Positions 10,901 through 25,900 of a stretch of 64,000 nucleotides of DNA are shown here, one piece after another. The notes under the pieces were generated by a model that worked only from the letters and a program-made list of their open reading frames with translations, was not told the origin of the DNA and did no database searches. Numbering within the stretch: position 1 is the stretch's first letter; each line of letters begins with the position of its first letter. This DNA is from Micropterus salmoides (taxonomy: Eukaryota > Chordata > Actinopteri > Centrarchiformes > Centrarchidae): NCBI RefSeq assembly GCF_014851395.1, contig NW_024043372.1:20878977-20942976 (forward strand), read 5' to 3'. The translations under genes and the position numbers were made by a program.

Positions 10901-13900
10901 GACAGAGCATCGCCATCTGTTAGTCTTAGTTTCAGAAGAGACCTAACATACTTCAGAATAAGCGTGACATCTACTCAGAGGCTGCTATGTTCCTATTTTT
11001 GGTCTGTTCTGATTACCAAATCTTATCTCCAAAGAGCGCCTTAGCCTATACTACAGTTCAACTAAATGTGACAAGTATCTGTCTGTCTCCTGTTTGTCTT
11101 CTTGCTGTTAGTAATACGGAGCACAGATGAGCACAGTTCAGTCCAAATAAGTGACATCCTCATCCTCCATGTTGACTTCTCCGGAGAGCTCTACTTCTTT
11201 AGATCTGAGCTGAGATGAGAAAAGGATTCTACAAGAAAGGTTTACTAACAATATTATGAAAATCTATTTTTTGGCATTTGTGAATAGATTCAGAATGGTA
11301 GATGAGAACCGCGATTCTTGCGTGAATCGATTTTTACACCCACTTTATTTTTTGTTATAGTTATTTAGCTATTATTTAGTGTCAGAGTATCTCTTGAATA
11401 GGCTCTTCTGTCATCATACATTACCCTTACCTTTAAGTATTGCAACATAGTGACTCGGGATTAAAATTAGGGAAAGTTAAAACAATAGTTTGACATTTTT
11501 GGGGAATGCTCTCATTCACTTCTTGTCGCAATTCAGATGATAAGCTTGATACAACTACAACTATGTAATGGTTAGCTTAGCTTAGCATCTGTAGTGGAAA
11601 CAGCCATGCTGGCTCTACACAAAGGTAACAAAATCATTTAAAAAACCAAAGGGTAAAAATCACAATGCATATATGGTCGGTTATGTGCAGCAAGATTATT
11701 TTGTGTCCAGGTGCAGTAACTTTTTGTAGATTTAACAGGTTAATTAATGAGCTTTAGAGGTGCTGGTAGGTGGCTTTTTGTTACCTTTGGTAACAAGACA
11801 GGCTAGCTGTTTCCCCCTGTTTCCAGTCTTCATGCTAAGATAAGCCAACTGACTGCTGTATCTTCATTTTTCATTTGTCAAACTTATCCTTTAACTATCA
11901 TATTATGTTTCACAGAGACTAATGTAGATTCAGTTTGTTGTGACTGAATGGCATATAATGGCAGTTTCTCACTCAAAGGTAGGAAATCAATGTGAAAGAT
12001 TATGGCATGTTTGGAAAGTCTAGACCATTTTCAATGAATGGACTAAAATACAGCAAACTGACCATGTCTTTTAAAATGACAGAAGGATGCAGAGCCTCAG
12101 AGAAGGACGCGAGAGGCCATATGAGAGGATGAGGTTAACCTCATCTCATGTTCTTGGGCAAATGAAGCAGACTGAGCGGAAAAGTGGAATGCCAATGTGC
12201 GTAGGACTCAACAGAACTGCACGGCTGAGTGCACTCAGTCATCTGTTTCACCCAGCTGAGCACTGAGGGATCTGCTCAGCTGACTGGTGTAAAGGTTCTG
12301 TCTTTCTCAGGTCGTCCCAGTTACAGTCACAGCGCTCACGGACACACCCATCTGGATTGAGTTTACATCAGTGGTTATGATTAATCTGACTGTGTAACAT
12401 TTCCACTTTGTGAGGAAATACTTACTGACCTTCGTCTTATATGGCAGATGTGTATTTGTTGTATCTGTTGAATATCTACACTAGATATGTCAATGACTTG
12501 ATCAATCAGTGGAGTTGCTTTACAGCAAATGGAAAAATTATTGAACACAATCCACTGAAAGCTGGAGGGTGTTTCCTCCTCCGCAATCACTCAGTGTTAT
12601 TATTTATTTTTATTATGAATTTATTGTTATGAGTTTAGTTTTGGGTTATGTTTGAGTTGTATTTTTTCCCTGTGTGTTTCTGGTTTTTGCCATTGTTTCA
12701 TGTGTCTTTCTATCTGCCTCTGTTTCTCTCATTCCTTGTCCCTAGTTATTTATGTCTTGTCTCTTATCTTAGGTCTAAGTCCTGTATTTTAGTTCCTTGC
12801 CTCAGTTCTTAATTCTGTGCTTTAGTTCTTGTTAATGTTATTCCTGGTCTGTGTGTTTCATTATTTGATCTTGTCTTGTTAAGGGTTTTGTAGCTTAGTT
12901 TATTCTATGTTTATCTGCATGTTTTTTTACCTGTTCGAGTCCTTAGTCCTATGTCTCCATGTTTTAGTGTAGTCCTGTCTCCTGTTTGATCCGGTCTCAG
13001 TCCATGCCCTGATTTTGCAGTCTTTCCATATTTTGAGTTTTACTTTGGTAGATCTGTCCTGGTGTGTTCCCGTGCACTTTACTTCCTGTTTTATTTTGTA
13101 TACTTCTGTGCCTGGTGTTCTTGTCTAGCTTTGCTTCCTGTTCTGTTCTCCTTGATGTGATCCACCTGTTTTATGTTCCCCCGCTCATTTGCCTCACTAC
13201 TAAATGCCTGTGTTCTGTTCAGTCTGTGTTGGATCATTGTGGTTAGTCTCCTGTGTGTTTGCGTTGCTCCTGCTCCCTACCTTCTTATGGATTTTTAGTT
13301 CTAAATGGATAACCTGGTTTTTGTTGGACTTGTTATATCTGCCACTGTTGTGAGTACGCCTTCAGTTAATTAAATATTGAACTGAACGTGCTCAGCTCTT
13401 GTGTCCTGCGTTTGGGTCCTCAACCTTGCTCACACACACTGCAAACCCATAACATTTATAACTTCTTGCCATTGGGCACCCTGACCGTATCCTGCACCCC
13501 AAACGTTTGCCTTCTCTGCCCAGCAGTATCTGCATCTATATTTAATAGGTCAGGTCAGATCTTATATTAACAGGTTGAGTCTAGGGTCACGGAATTGACT
13601 TATACACAACTGCAGGTTACAGATCGGTATATGTTTTTTCCAGTGCACGGCAGGTACAGGTTTGCGAATTGGACCATAGCAGGACTCCGGAAACAAACAA
13701 AACAAAAAAAAAACACCTCAACTTGTTTTAAGATGTGTTCACTGGATGATGTTGTGGTGTCACTGATAGCGATATGTTTTTCTGATAAGTCACAACTGTC
13801 AAGATTTTTAAACTGGATTGGAAATGGCAAAATGGTAAACGCGTAATCATCTTGAGTCTTTAATGTGTGTAATGTGTGTGTGTTGACAGTTTCATTTGTT

Positions 13901-16900
13901 CATATGTTGGATTTCAGGACTCATTAGCCATGTTACTCCAGATTATTTTACTGTTAAACTTTGAATCTGAGTAAAAAGCTTTCCAGTCTGGGATGCAAAA
14001 AAAATAGACTTGTTCCCATGAAAAACTGCATAAAACTTCATTTGCACTGACCTTGTGCCTGCAGGAAAACAGAGCCCTTAAATAGTGTCACAGACAGCCC
14101 ACAACTAAAGACTGCAATGACAGAATAATGTGGCAACACAAGGCACAACCTGTCTAGGCATTATCATTTATAAAAAGATTCACAAAAACAAAACAGACAA
14201 ATGGAAGTTTTGGGTTTGATTAATGAAAAAAGGCAATAAAAAAGGGGATTCAATAATAGTATACAGTATTGTGCTGTAAAAGGCTCTCAATAATGCTGAC
14301 TAAAGTACATGAAATATTAACTGTGACAGTCGCTCAGATTACATCTTATAATTGTATTATTTGAACTGCAAATATCATGTTATTTCAGATTTCAAGCTTT
14401 ACCTTGATTCCATCTTGCCATAGATGCTCTCGCTGGAGCCGCTCTGCTTCACTGGCTAACTTCTAAATGTTTAAAACAGAAAAACATGTTAGAGGAGTAC
14501 AATGACATGTTTATAAACAAGGGGTAGGGAAAGAACACTGTGAAACACGGCAGGTTTACTGGTGTTTGAAAATAATGTAGCCCTGCATTTTGTACCACAC
14601 AAGGTGTTCACAATGTGTCAGGAACCTTTTTACAGTTGGAAAGTTATTTTTAAATACTTAGGCTATGTGTTGAAAGAAATGTTTGCTTTGTCAGCAAATT
14701 CATCTTTGTGTTCCCAAAGAAATTAAATTCTCATTCAACACTGAGGTGTCTCTTACAAGAATTTTGAACATTTTTAACAAAAGAAGAAATAAGTAATAGA
14801 TTTTTTTTTTTTTTTTAACTTTAGTCAGAAACATATACTCACATTGAGTGCTTTGCGCTTCTTAGCCAGGAGTTTCTCAATGTCTGAGGCCACCTTCTCC
14901 ACAATCTTCCGTGGCTGATTCTTCAGCAGCTTAAAATGTCGTCTCTCTTCATTGTATATCTGTAAATTTTTAATGGACAACGTTAAAAACATACGTGCAA
15001 TAATGGCTGCACAGTCATTCTATTAAGTCGGTTTCTGCTGACATAATGTCTCGCTATTGACAATTTGTAACATTTGACATAGCTGACTTAACATAAATCT
15101 GTGTTACCATTAGAGCAGTTGATTGTTATGCACGGTATCTGCGTGGTGTTACATGATGTTTGGGGGAAAAAATTCTTTTCAAGTCAGTGTGTTTTATAAA
15201 AAATAGAGAAACATTTCAGGAAACAGATGTTGTGTCAGGATCTGGCCCGTATGTTTTGTTTTTGTCTGTGTGTCTGCTTGTTCCTGTTTTATTTTGGTAA
15301 TGGTCAATGATCATTAGGGCCCGAGCACAAACCGTGTGAGGTCCCTATTGAAACTGAAGAGATTTTCTTTTTTCTGCAAAGTAAGCTCAATTTTGGGGGC
15401 CTAAACATACTCGAAAACTCAAACGTTGCACTCCATACTTAACATAAATTTCCATAATAATTTCCATAAATTTCTGCTGTGCCTTCTAAAGGCATTGACG
15501 ATGAAAAGTTGTGATATCTGTGAGTTTTCGTCAATGGGCGTGTCCATGGCGTGGCCTCAAAGATCAACTCTTTGCCATGACACAGGAAGTTGTTGTAACT
15601 TCAGTGTACATGCTCACATCTGCAGCAAACTGTACATGTAGGATGAGAGTCCCGCCCTGAGCACATGTACATGCCGACATTCACCACAGTCATAGCGCCA
15701 CCTGCTGGCAACAGGAAGTGTACATAATGAGAATAGTTTACTCTTGCATCCTTTGATTACTCTCTGATTACTGCACTATTTGTCAATATGTCTATACTGT
15801 TTTGTTCATATTGTGTATGTTAGTGTTGTCTACTCTGTAGTTTGTGTCTGATTTTATTTTATTATTATATTATTATTTTTATTATTGTATAAGTATAATC
15901 CTGAGTCAAATTCCTCGTATGTGTACACATACCTGGCAATAAAACTGATTCTGATTAACGAAGCAGCCCCCGCCGCACGTTTCACCTATGTGTACGAATT
16001 TTCTGTGGTACGTGTATCTTGTCCAGACGCACAAAAAAGCCTCTTGGAGCCATAACCTAAACCCAACAGGAAGTCGGCCATTTCGGATTTTATGCTCATT
16101 TTTGGCGATATACAAAAATGAGCATTAAAAGATCAACTCTTTGCCATGACACAGGAAGTTGTTGTAACTTCAGTGTACATGCTCACATCTGCACAAAAAT
16201 TTACATGCTTGATAACTGTCCCGCCCCGAACACGCCAATATTCATTTATATTCATAGCGCCAAGTACTATGTAGCGCCACAAAGGGGACACAGGAAGTGA
16301 GTATAACACCTTCGTGCAGCGTCCGAAGCGCGTAGCAAATTCACAGCCGCACCAGCAGAGCTCCAGAATATGGCCGCCTCACGCCCAACGCTGCTTGTAG
16401 CTTTAATTTTGACTTGTTTCCCTACCTAAGACTGCCTCTTGGACACTGTAACTCACATTGGTTTTGTTTAATTAATTCGTTATCTCTTCCTGTTGTGTGA
16501 TAGTGTACGCTATTGGGTCGTAAAACCTGTTACTGCCTGAGCTCACTGCTCATTTCAGACAATCTGAGAAGTTTCTCGGACCGAGCAGTTAGAACTTTGT
16601 AATTCAAAGCTCATGAATTTGCAAAAGCAAATCTTTTTATATTTTAATATTGAGGACACAGGTGAAGCATCACTTTTTGTGTTTGTGTGTCTTTCCATGT
16701 AATCTACTTGCACACAATGTCTGTTTACTTTGAAAGAAGTATTCACTGGAGAATCACAATACTGGAATTTCATACAAAAATTCATCATGTGGCATATATT
16801 GTCTAGCCTACGTTAAGGTTATATACTTAATCTTTTACATGGATGGATTACAGGATGGTTTTGAAAAGAACAATTTGTCCACACAATCCTGTGACTGCTA

Positions 16901-19900
16901 CATGTTATTTAACTTGGTGTGAAAATACACTCACCTAAAGCTGTTAACTGCGGCCTCTAACAACAAAATAACAACACAGACAAAATGTGACTCTGTCTAA
17001 TAAAGACTTACAGGATGATTATGAGTTATTTCCAGTCGAGTAAAAGATTGATGTTTTTCACTCGGATGACAAATATGTCCGAAATACATGGGAAGCTTAG
17101 TCTATTTAAGCCACAAACGACAACATCTATTTTAATGTATAGAGCAGAGTCACACTCTACTGCTTGATACACTCTGTGACAAGGCAAAATAACTGTTTGC
17201 CCTTTGTTTTAATGCTCTTCCTCAGAGGACCTCAAGTTCAATTAGACCACACATGGAAAGACATCACAGTTAACTTCAGAGGACCTGAACGTGGCCTTTC
17301 AACATCCTCTCAAAGTATTCCTTATGTCTCACACCACAGAAAGCTGTGGGTCATCGGGAGACATCTGGGAAAGGGTGCAGACAGATTTTAACTGCATGAG
17401 CTAATGTCAAGTCACTTTTTGAAACCCATTTCTATTTTAAAACTTAGAACAAATAACATTACAACTGCATAAACAACATTGCAGTGGTAAAATAATTACT
17501 GGGTGCAATGATAATCAGTTGTTGCACTGACATGTAGAAACAGATTGTTGATAGTTTCCCTCTTGTACTTTTTTTATCCCCATGTAAAGATTTCACATCA
17601 TTACATCATTTCAAGTATTGTACTGTACATTAAGCTGCTCTGTTTAATCTTCCGATATTTAAGATTAACTGTACATATTTTTACATTTAATTGATGCATT
17701 AAAAACCTGGTTATTTTGTTGGTTACTAGTCAAACTTTCAGGACACTGTTTCCCTGCAGGTGCAAAGCCAGTGCAGGCTCACACAAACATAAAATGTCAC
17801 TTTTGTCAGACTCTGTTGTTGCTAATGGCTCCACTAAACAAGATTGGATGGTGCAGAGAAAGCTTTCCTGGGTCCACATTCATAAACAGGAGCACAAAGA
17901 GGAACTTTCATGGCTTTAGTACGCAGGGGGCCCACATTCAAAACGAATAACACATTTTATTATATGCTTGATTTTACCTGCAATATCTAGCTGCACAAAC
18001 ACTGTCTTCAGCGGTAATTATTACACACAGAAACCATGGTGACTGGGAGTTTGAGAGGTTCATCATCAGATATGCAGGGGACAGGACGCATATAGTATCT
18101 TGCTAAGCTTGCTGTCTGGTGGGTTTTAGGCCATCAGACTCTCTACCTCAAGAGGAAAGATGTTAGAGAGATGATGAAGACAAGACAGGAGGGGAGGCAG
18201 TGACCTGGATGAATACATTTGGCAAACCTGCATACATACTGTATGACAGCCCTCTTCCTGCAAATGGACTTCACAAAATGAACTTCAAGTTGTGTACTGA
18301 CCAGATGCTTTATTGGCCCGCGCCGCACAGATGGGAACATGCAGTAATGAACAGGGTGTTTCTCTGAACTGTGTTCTGTCTGAGAAGAACTAGGTCCTGT
18401 GTAGAATACATTCAGAATCAAGATGTACTACTGACGTCTGACGCTGTAGATAAAACGGTTAACAAAATGTGCTACTTTTCACAAAAATTAGATGGGACCA
18501 TGAAATAGGACACACAAACTCCATAAAATTTAAATTTCTCAAGCAAATATTAAGCCTTTTTTTATTAGATATGCTTGCAGCAGTTTTAGTGATTAAAAAG
18601 ACTGATGTGGAGCAGGGCTATATCACGAGGCCATCAAAAGAATCTGCAAATGTAAAAATAGCTTTTTATATTGGTTGAGGAATTGAAAATGGCGTTTCAT
18701 TTAAATTACAAGCAACAAGAGAAGATTGCACTGAGCTCTTTCAGCAGAGAACAATTTATTTAACACATCCAGTGTTTCAGAAGCACGGAGGGATTAATGA
18801 GGATTGAATGAACGAGTGAGCCTCACATCAAGGCTTTACTGCAGGCTGCAGGCTGACCATCTGCTCTGCTGTGACACAAACAGAGAGGACACGTGCCACT
18901 GCTCTCTGCTGAGGAAACGCCCCCACACGTCTTCACAGAGCAGGGCTCTCTTGCCCCCTACAGATGATCTTTGGTCCTGTTTTACATTACAGGCCTGGTC
19001 TTTCACAAAGATCAATACAGTTTAGTTCAGTTTCAAACTGATTTTAGGGCTGCGACCAACAATTTGTTTAAATTCAATTAATATGCAGATTATTTTCTGA
19101 TAAATCAACAAATAGGTTTGTCTGTAAATGCCAGATAACAGCAAACAATAAAGGCTAATTTATTTTGTCTCAATCTCACAAAGATAACAGCCCATAAATA
19201 CTTGCTAGCACACTAAATCTGTGGTTGAAAACTGAAACACCACAAAAGCACTATTTACTCCTGTTTATGTAATGTTTGCTAACAACTACAGCACCGAGCT
19301 GCAAATATTTTTTTCTAAATGAAAATGTGGATTTGGAGATGGACAACAAAATGTTAGTTTTGGTCTTTTCATGGTGACAACAAGCAAAACATAGATATCC
19401 CCCAACATTATTCTTTTTCAGAGAGCCATTCATCAGATCACCTTCATTCAGTAATGTGAAAATGCATCAAAGTTATAAAACAGTTCATGAAAGCGAACTG
19501 TTCCCCTAGTAACAACCGACACAGGTATTACACGATGAGCTTATTAAATAAATCAGTATTCACAGATGTAGGTGTTATTAAGCTCATGACTTCATGAAAC
19601 ATAATGTTACATTTATTCTATTCTAACCACTGTAGGCATGTGTTCAGGCATCTCTTTCGCTTTGTAGGAATCGTACAATGTGTGCAAGATTGATCATTAC
19701 TGCAAACAATACACAAAGTGCCAGCAGAATTTGGCTACGACGTCTAAAAAACAGAGCATACATTCTGGAAACGGATGAATATAAAAGCTATTAAGAGTTT
19801 TATGTCTGTCCAGGGAGAACAAAATCGTTGTGTTATTGGCTGCTCTGCAAGGAGTACCAGAAATATCAAAGAGAGGGGTTTCTGAAAGGCAGACTGTAAT

Positions 19901-22900
19901 TGTTTTGTTGTTGTTATGCACCTACTTAGCTTTAGCGCTTAAACTTAATGGATTTACAGCTTTCTTTCACACTGACCTCTCTGCATTTCTTATTGAGTTT
20001 CTGCAGCACTATGATCATATAAATCCTTTATTGTCATTGTACATGTACAACGAGATTCAGTGTGCTGTACCAAGCTACATATGAGGAATTGAATATAAAG
20101 TACAAACATGAAATACAAATATATCAACTATAAATATAAAGTATAACTAGGGATGGAAAATTTTGTGCGTATTGTGTGCATACACAGATGGCAGTCTTGG
20201 ATGTCTCTGGATGTGAGACTGAGCATACGTCCATGTATGTGTGTAGAGTTGTGACTTATAGGCAGTGCGGTCAGTTAGCAGAAACATTAGCAGCAATCCA
20301 GTATATTATGTGCAAAATAACAGTGCAAGTAAAGCAGCAGCTTCACATGCTTACTGACATATTTATACATATACACAAAAGTATTATCATATAGTCCTCA
20401 ATATGTGGTGTCTAGGCAGCAGACCTGTATACTATAAAAAGAGAGCTACACACTCACCCCTTTCAACTGCTGAGCTCCAGTGATGTGCTGAAAGACTCTG
20501 TCAATCTCCTGCTCGATACGCCTGGCCCAGTGCATTATCCTATGGATAGACATCACAGGCTGACTGTCACACAACACAAACAAATGAAAAAGATATGTGT
20601 GTGTGTATGTGTGTGTTTGTGTCTATTTCAAAGAAGTAAGTAGTGAGTTTCCAACAAAAATAAGTGTCACCCATGCATGGATTAACACAAACTAAGACAC
20701 AATATCTTCAAAAAGACAAATGTACTCTCAAAATTTGAGGATTACTTCTTTTGACTCTTATCAGAATAAATAAATATTGCTTCAACGTGTACTAAATATA
20801 AAAAATGTGCTTCCAAACTGTGTGTTCTCATGTCTGAGGACTTCACACCTTTGGAAAACAACTCAGATTTGAGCACTACTTTGATACCATTCCATGTGTC
20901 TTATTACCACTGATTACACCAATTCACCATTTTGTGATTATATGCAACTTGTATTGAATGATAACAGGAATAGAAAAGAAGCTTAGACAACAGTTCTGAG
21001 GTTGAGAGGAAACCTTGAAATGTTAGTAACCCTACGTAATCAGCTATGTTGACCCATCATCATAATTCTGTGAAAGGATATTTCCAAAGCAAACAAAAGC
21101 ATAAAATTTACTACAACACTATTATAGTACATAAATTGCTTTTCAAGACAGTTAAATCAATATTTGTGATGAGCAGCAACTCTCTCTCTCTCGTTGTCAT
21201 AAATATGGCTTCGAGCTGCGATGTCTGTCTGATGTGAAGTCATTTCCAATAAATTAATTGTCTCAGCAATATTAAATGTTTTTGAAAAAATAAAATAAAA
21301 GCACATTAGAAAATAAACAACATGCGTTGTATTTGTTTAGTCCCCAAACTGGGCTAATCCACTTGCATCTGAAACTGTGTGAATGTGACATAGTGTAAAA
21401 GCACTTTGAGTGGTCGGAAGACTTGAAAGGCGTTTTACAAGTACAGACCATTTATCATGATATTGACAACAACAACCATTGACTCTGACGATGAGCACTG
21501 CCAGCACCAACACAGATTTTTAATTAAAGGTAAGAAGAGAATGCTGATAAAAGGTTTACCTGACTACTAGCATTAACCCTCCAACCAACTACCGAGTTTG
21601 ACATTTTGGCTGACGCCATCTTGGCTTTTTGGAACCAGAATTGACCATATTTGGACAAGAGGGTGGAGCTGGGGAGGGATACACATTGCTACGCCTGACA
21701 TGGTCACTGTGTAGCCATGTATTTCTCTAAATAAAGACTGGTTAAACACAGACAGAGGTCAGATGGCAAAGGGAGACAGCAAACAACAGACGGGAGGCTT
21801 GTACTGAGTCTCATTACAATATGGTCCAGCTCAAAGAAGTAACACGAACAAGTTTGTTAACGTGTTTCTGTGCACTGAATCACTGTATTTTTACAGATAA
21901 AAACATTTAGTAAAGCAAACTCATTGTTTCCTGTCAAAACTTTTCAGGTATCCATTGCAGCTGATATATGGCATGTTCATACTATATAATTTATTTATTT
22001 CATATTCTTAAAGCGTTCTTAGGGCATCACTATCAAGGTCTCAGCTTCCTTCAGAACCACAGAAGACATACAACTGTTTGTCACAGGCTGAGCAGTACTG
22101 CTCATTAAGAGTAAAGTAAATGGTGGCTGTAAGTTTGAAGTATAGCAGTTGTTTTCTAAGGAAATTGCACCTGCAGTCTTTAGGCAGAATGCAGCGCTCT
22201 AATGCAAGAGTCACTTAACTTTTTAGAGACCATGTAATGCTAACCACTTTTTTTGTGAGCCAACCAATCACAAAAAGTTTGACAAGGTTTCAGGTTTGAC
22301 TCACCATGGCAAGGCAGCATTATTGTTTAGTTTTCACAGATTACAACATCTGTGTGGAGTATTTTGAGTTAACAGGGTTGGTTCCTTTATGAATTTAAAG
22401 GTGCAATGTGTAAGAATTATGAATACTTTCCACCGGTCGAATTCATACACCACTAAAATATGGTGCAGCATTTCACATATCAGATCATAGCTGCTAACTG
22501 CCGTTAGCTAGTTCAGTTGGCTCAGTTGGCCAGAGTGGGCACCAGAAACGGAGCAAGCCGAGCGGGCAATGGAACCGGGACCATACACAGTCTCCGAGAC
22601 CGACAAAGGCCAGTTTGACAACAGGGATGACATTTACAGTGGCTCCAACCAGGATTGACTATGGGGGCTCCAAAGACACGGCGGACTCATGCGGGGATAG
22701 GAGAGGCTTCAAGCAGGAGAGGAGCGAGATGGAGGTCAGGCATCAGAGAGAAAGTGGCAATACGCAGAGCAAGGATATTTTTACACCTCAGCCAGTGAAT
22801 TAAGGGTTTAGTTCAAGCAAACCAGAGCTGGTGATTGTTGACAGTGGAAAGGGCTATACTAGCCATACTATGGGACTATCTAATCTCTTTAAGTACAAAG

Positions 22901-25900
22901 TGGTATTAAGAGACAAGACAGGCCTGGGCTAGCTGGTTAGCATGCTAATACATACAATACATAGACGTCTTTGATATGACGTCAGAACTGTTACTACCTG
23001 ATATTCTGGTTTTTACGTTTTAAACTCCTGAATCACATAAATTCTTACACACTGAAGCAGTAAATTAGTGGAGTTCATCAGTCAGATGACCAGTATAAAC
23101 CATCTTCTCTGATCATTTGACTAAGAACCTTTCATTGTAATTAACCTTAAACTTCACTTTAATGACCCCACGAGTCGGCTGAATTTGTTTCTGGTACAGC
23201 ATGGAAAGTAAGCGCTCAGTACACAGAGTCAGCAACACAACATATACAGTATGTGCTGTGTGTCTTCTTCCAAAATGTATTCTCAGTGATAAACAGCATC
23301 TGATCCATACTGCAATTTCAAAGCATCACGCACAATCCTACTCAGAACACAAGCGGCATCCTGCAGTATAAGAACTAGTGTCTTCAGTCATATTCAGTGC
23401 ATCAATATTATGTTGAAATTGTAGCCACAGGGAACAGAATTACTTAAGATTAAAAAAATGCTTTAAAAGACCAAAGACTGTAGTAAATGTCCAGACATTG
23501 CCACACTATCCCTGACCCTGAGGATCACTGCATCAATGCAGTCTCAATAAAGATTCACATCTGCCTCTGTTCAAGTGTCTCACTTTACTGGTTCAATCTT
23601 CACTTGCTGGCTGAACATGTGATCCTGCTGTTCAGCCTGGTCAAATGGATTATAGAGGACTTTGTGCAGGCAAAACATTTATTTGAGTTTTCTACCTAAA
23701 TTAGTTTGAACCAGGAAATAAATCTTAATGCCCAGGAAATCCCGGATCTTGCAAGTGCCCAGAGAGTTGATTCATTGTCAGTGAGACTGCTCCCAGCAGA
23801 GTTACGAGACAACATTGCAGATTAAAGTCTTGTAGGGCTTGTTTCTAGTGTTGGACGAGCCACAAATCTTGATTCAACTGTCCAGATCCACAGACACTTT
23901 TCACAATGAGGAACCTATATTTGAATATTATTTCCTTCCCCACTTTTTGGATTTCTTATAAAAGAGAATTTTGATCTCAATGAGACTTCCTGGTAAAATA
24001 AAGGTAAAAAAAATAAAAATCATGAGCAAAGTGCGTGTGAAAGACTTTTAGGCCTGATGATGAATAGACAACCCTCAGTACAATATATCATCTATATTTC
24101 CACACTCCATTTTTTCTGATAGAAATGTTTTTTCTGGGTTGCAGAAAAGTGCCAAGTTAAAGGGATGGTGTCGAAAACTAAGATGTAAGCTACTTGGTTC
24201 AGCAACTCCAGCAACATCAAGACTATCACTCTAAAGGCCCATTTAAGATATGATTGAATGCCTGACAAAGTGTCTTCGACAAGCGCGGCACTATTTAAAA
24301 GTGAAATTATTTTCAGCTTGAGGCAGTCGAGGCAGAGGCAGAATACAGAGTGTGCGCCACAAAAAAAAGAAGACAACTAGGGTAGCAACGATCAGAAAAA
24401 CATGTATTTTTTGAGAAACACATATTCCAGTTTTCATTAGGGTTCATTTTTTTAAACCAATTAATCATAGGCCAATGTATTTATTTGATGACTGCAAACC
24501 AACTCCTGAAACCAAGACCACCATGGCTGATGAAATTAAAATGTTTATGAACACGATCACTGAACAGTTCTTTCTTGCTGTAGAGACACATTTACAAATA
24601 TAAAACATTGAACAGAACAATGGAGTCTGCCTCTTTAGATTCTCACACAGTTCTCATTTGTTTGGCAGAAATAAAATACCCAACATAAAAATAAGCTGAA
24701 CTTATTAACTTAACAGGTCTTAAGTATGTCTGACTTTACATTCTGTCCCTCTCTAATCTCGTTATACTTTCAGATGTATGTTTAATGATCAATCTAAATA
24801 TGTAAGTCGAATCAATGTTTCTGTTTGTAAATGGACGTATGCTTCTCTTGCTTTTTTAAACTCCCTTTACACTGTGCAGCATAACAGCATTCTTGAAGGT
24901 TCACGCATGTCACACTGTACAAGATGGTTCTCATAAAATATTTGTCACAATCTGCATCAGACTGAATACCAATTTTCAGGCATGTCAAATGCGATTAATG
25001 CGCTACGATATACATTATTCATAAAATATATGTAGTAGATGTGTCATCAACTCACAATATCCATCTGCTCTGCGCTCATGTTTTAAAATTGCTTACATTG
25101 TTATATTGGTCCGTCTATTCTGCATCATTTTATGGCATGTTCTGATTTGTTGGTTTGTAGGTATGGTTCATAGCATCAGTTACATTCTGAGTATTTGGTC
25201 ATACATTTCTGACATTATCACAATTTTGACACAGGCTGTCTTTGGTTTCCAAAATCGGTCAAGAGTGGACGTCAGTGCTGTGTCATGTCGGATTTTCGTT
25301 TTGGACTGACAACAAAAGATTCCAGTGTGTTTCAATCATAATTGTCAACTTTAGTCGGGGATTGCCCAAAAATGCACAGTGTAAAGGAGCCTTCATTTAT
25401 AGAACTCACTCCTTGTTGGTTCAACTAGCCCACTTTAATGAATTCAGTCTCTTACTCTATAAAGAAACTTCATCCACCAAAATCCAATGTCACCTTTAAT
25501 CCTTGAAATAGGTCAAATAGGATGTTTAACGTAAATGATACATTAGTATGTACTATAATTTCCCATTAATTGATAAAGCGAATAAACAAAAGATTTTTTT
25601 CTAAAATCAATAGTGTCACTCCGCATATTTAAAAGACTGGTGTCAACAAGCTTGCTGCATCACAAATTAATTTAAACTGCCATTGTTAAGTGTTGTAAAA
25701 AACCTACTGTGTGAATAAATCAGGTTTGTTACATGACTGTAGCCCAACAGAACAGCAGAGCAGCTTTAACCATGTGAGTCAGTGCAGCTGAAGCACAATC
25801 CTAAGTTTTTTACTGCGTGTTCCATTTCGTCTCCTCTCGAGCCCTGCGGTGCGTCAGAAACTCTGCTGCTGCTAAGAGGCGGCTGAACAGCACAGTGCCT

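Larger units (their letters stand above)
9918..14402 (-). other. cacna2d2 intron 4
   Basis: No exon found. It holds the foldback element at 11480-11900, a gattaatcg-type fragment at 10040-10130, the pyrimidine-rich repeat at 12640-13440, and otherwise AT-rich sequence without a clear feature. Confidence 0.6.
14960..20457 (-). other. cacna2d2 intron 2
   Basis: No exon found. It holds the gggcccgagca repeat (15310-16320), a gattaatcg-type fragment (19045-19140) and a short retroposon piece (20024-20090). Stretches 16400-19000 and 19150-20000 show nothing recognisable. Confidence 0.6.
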
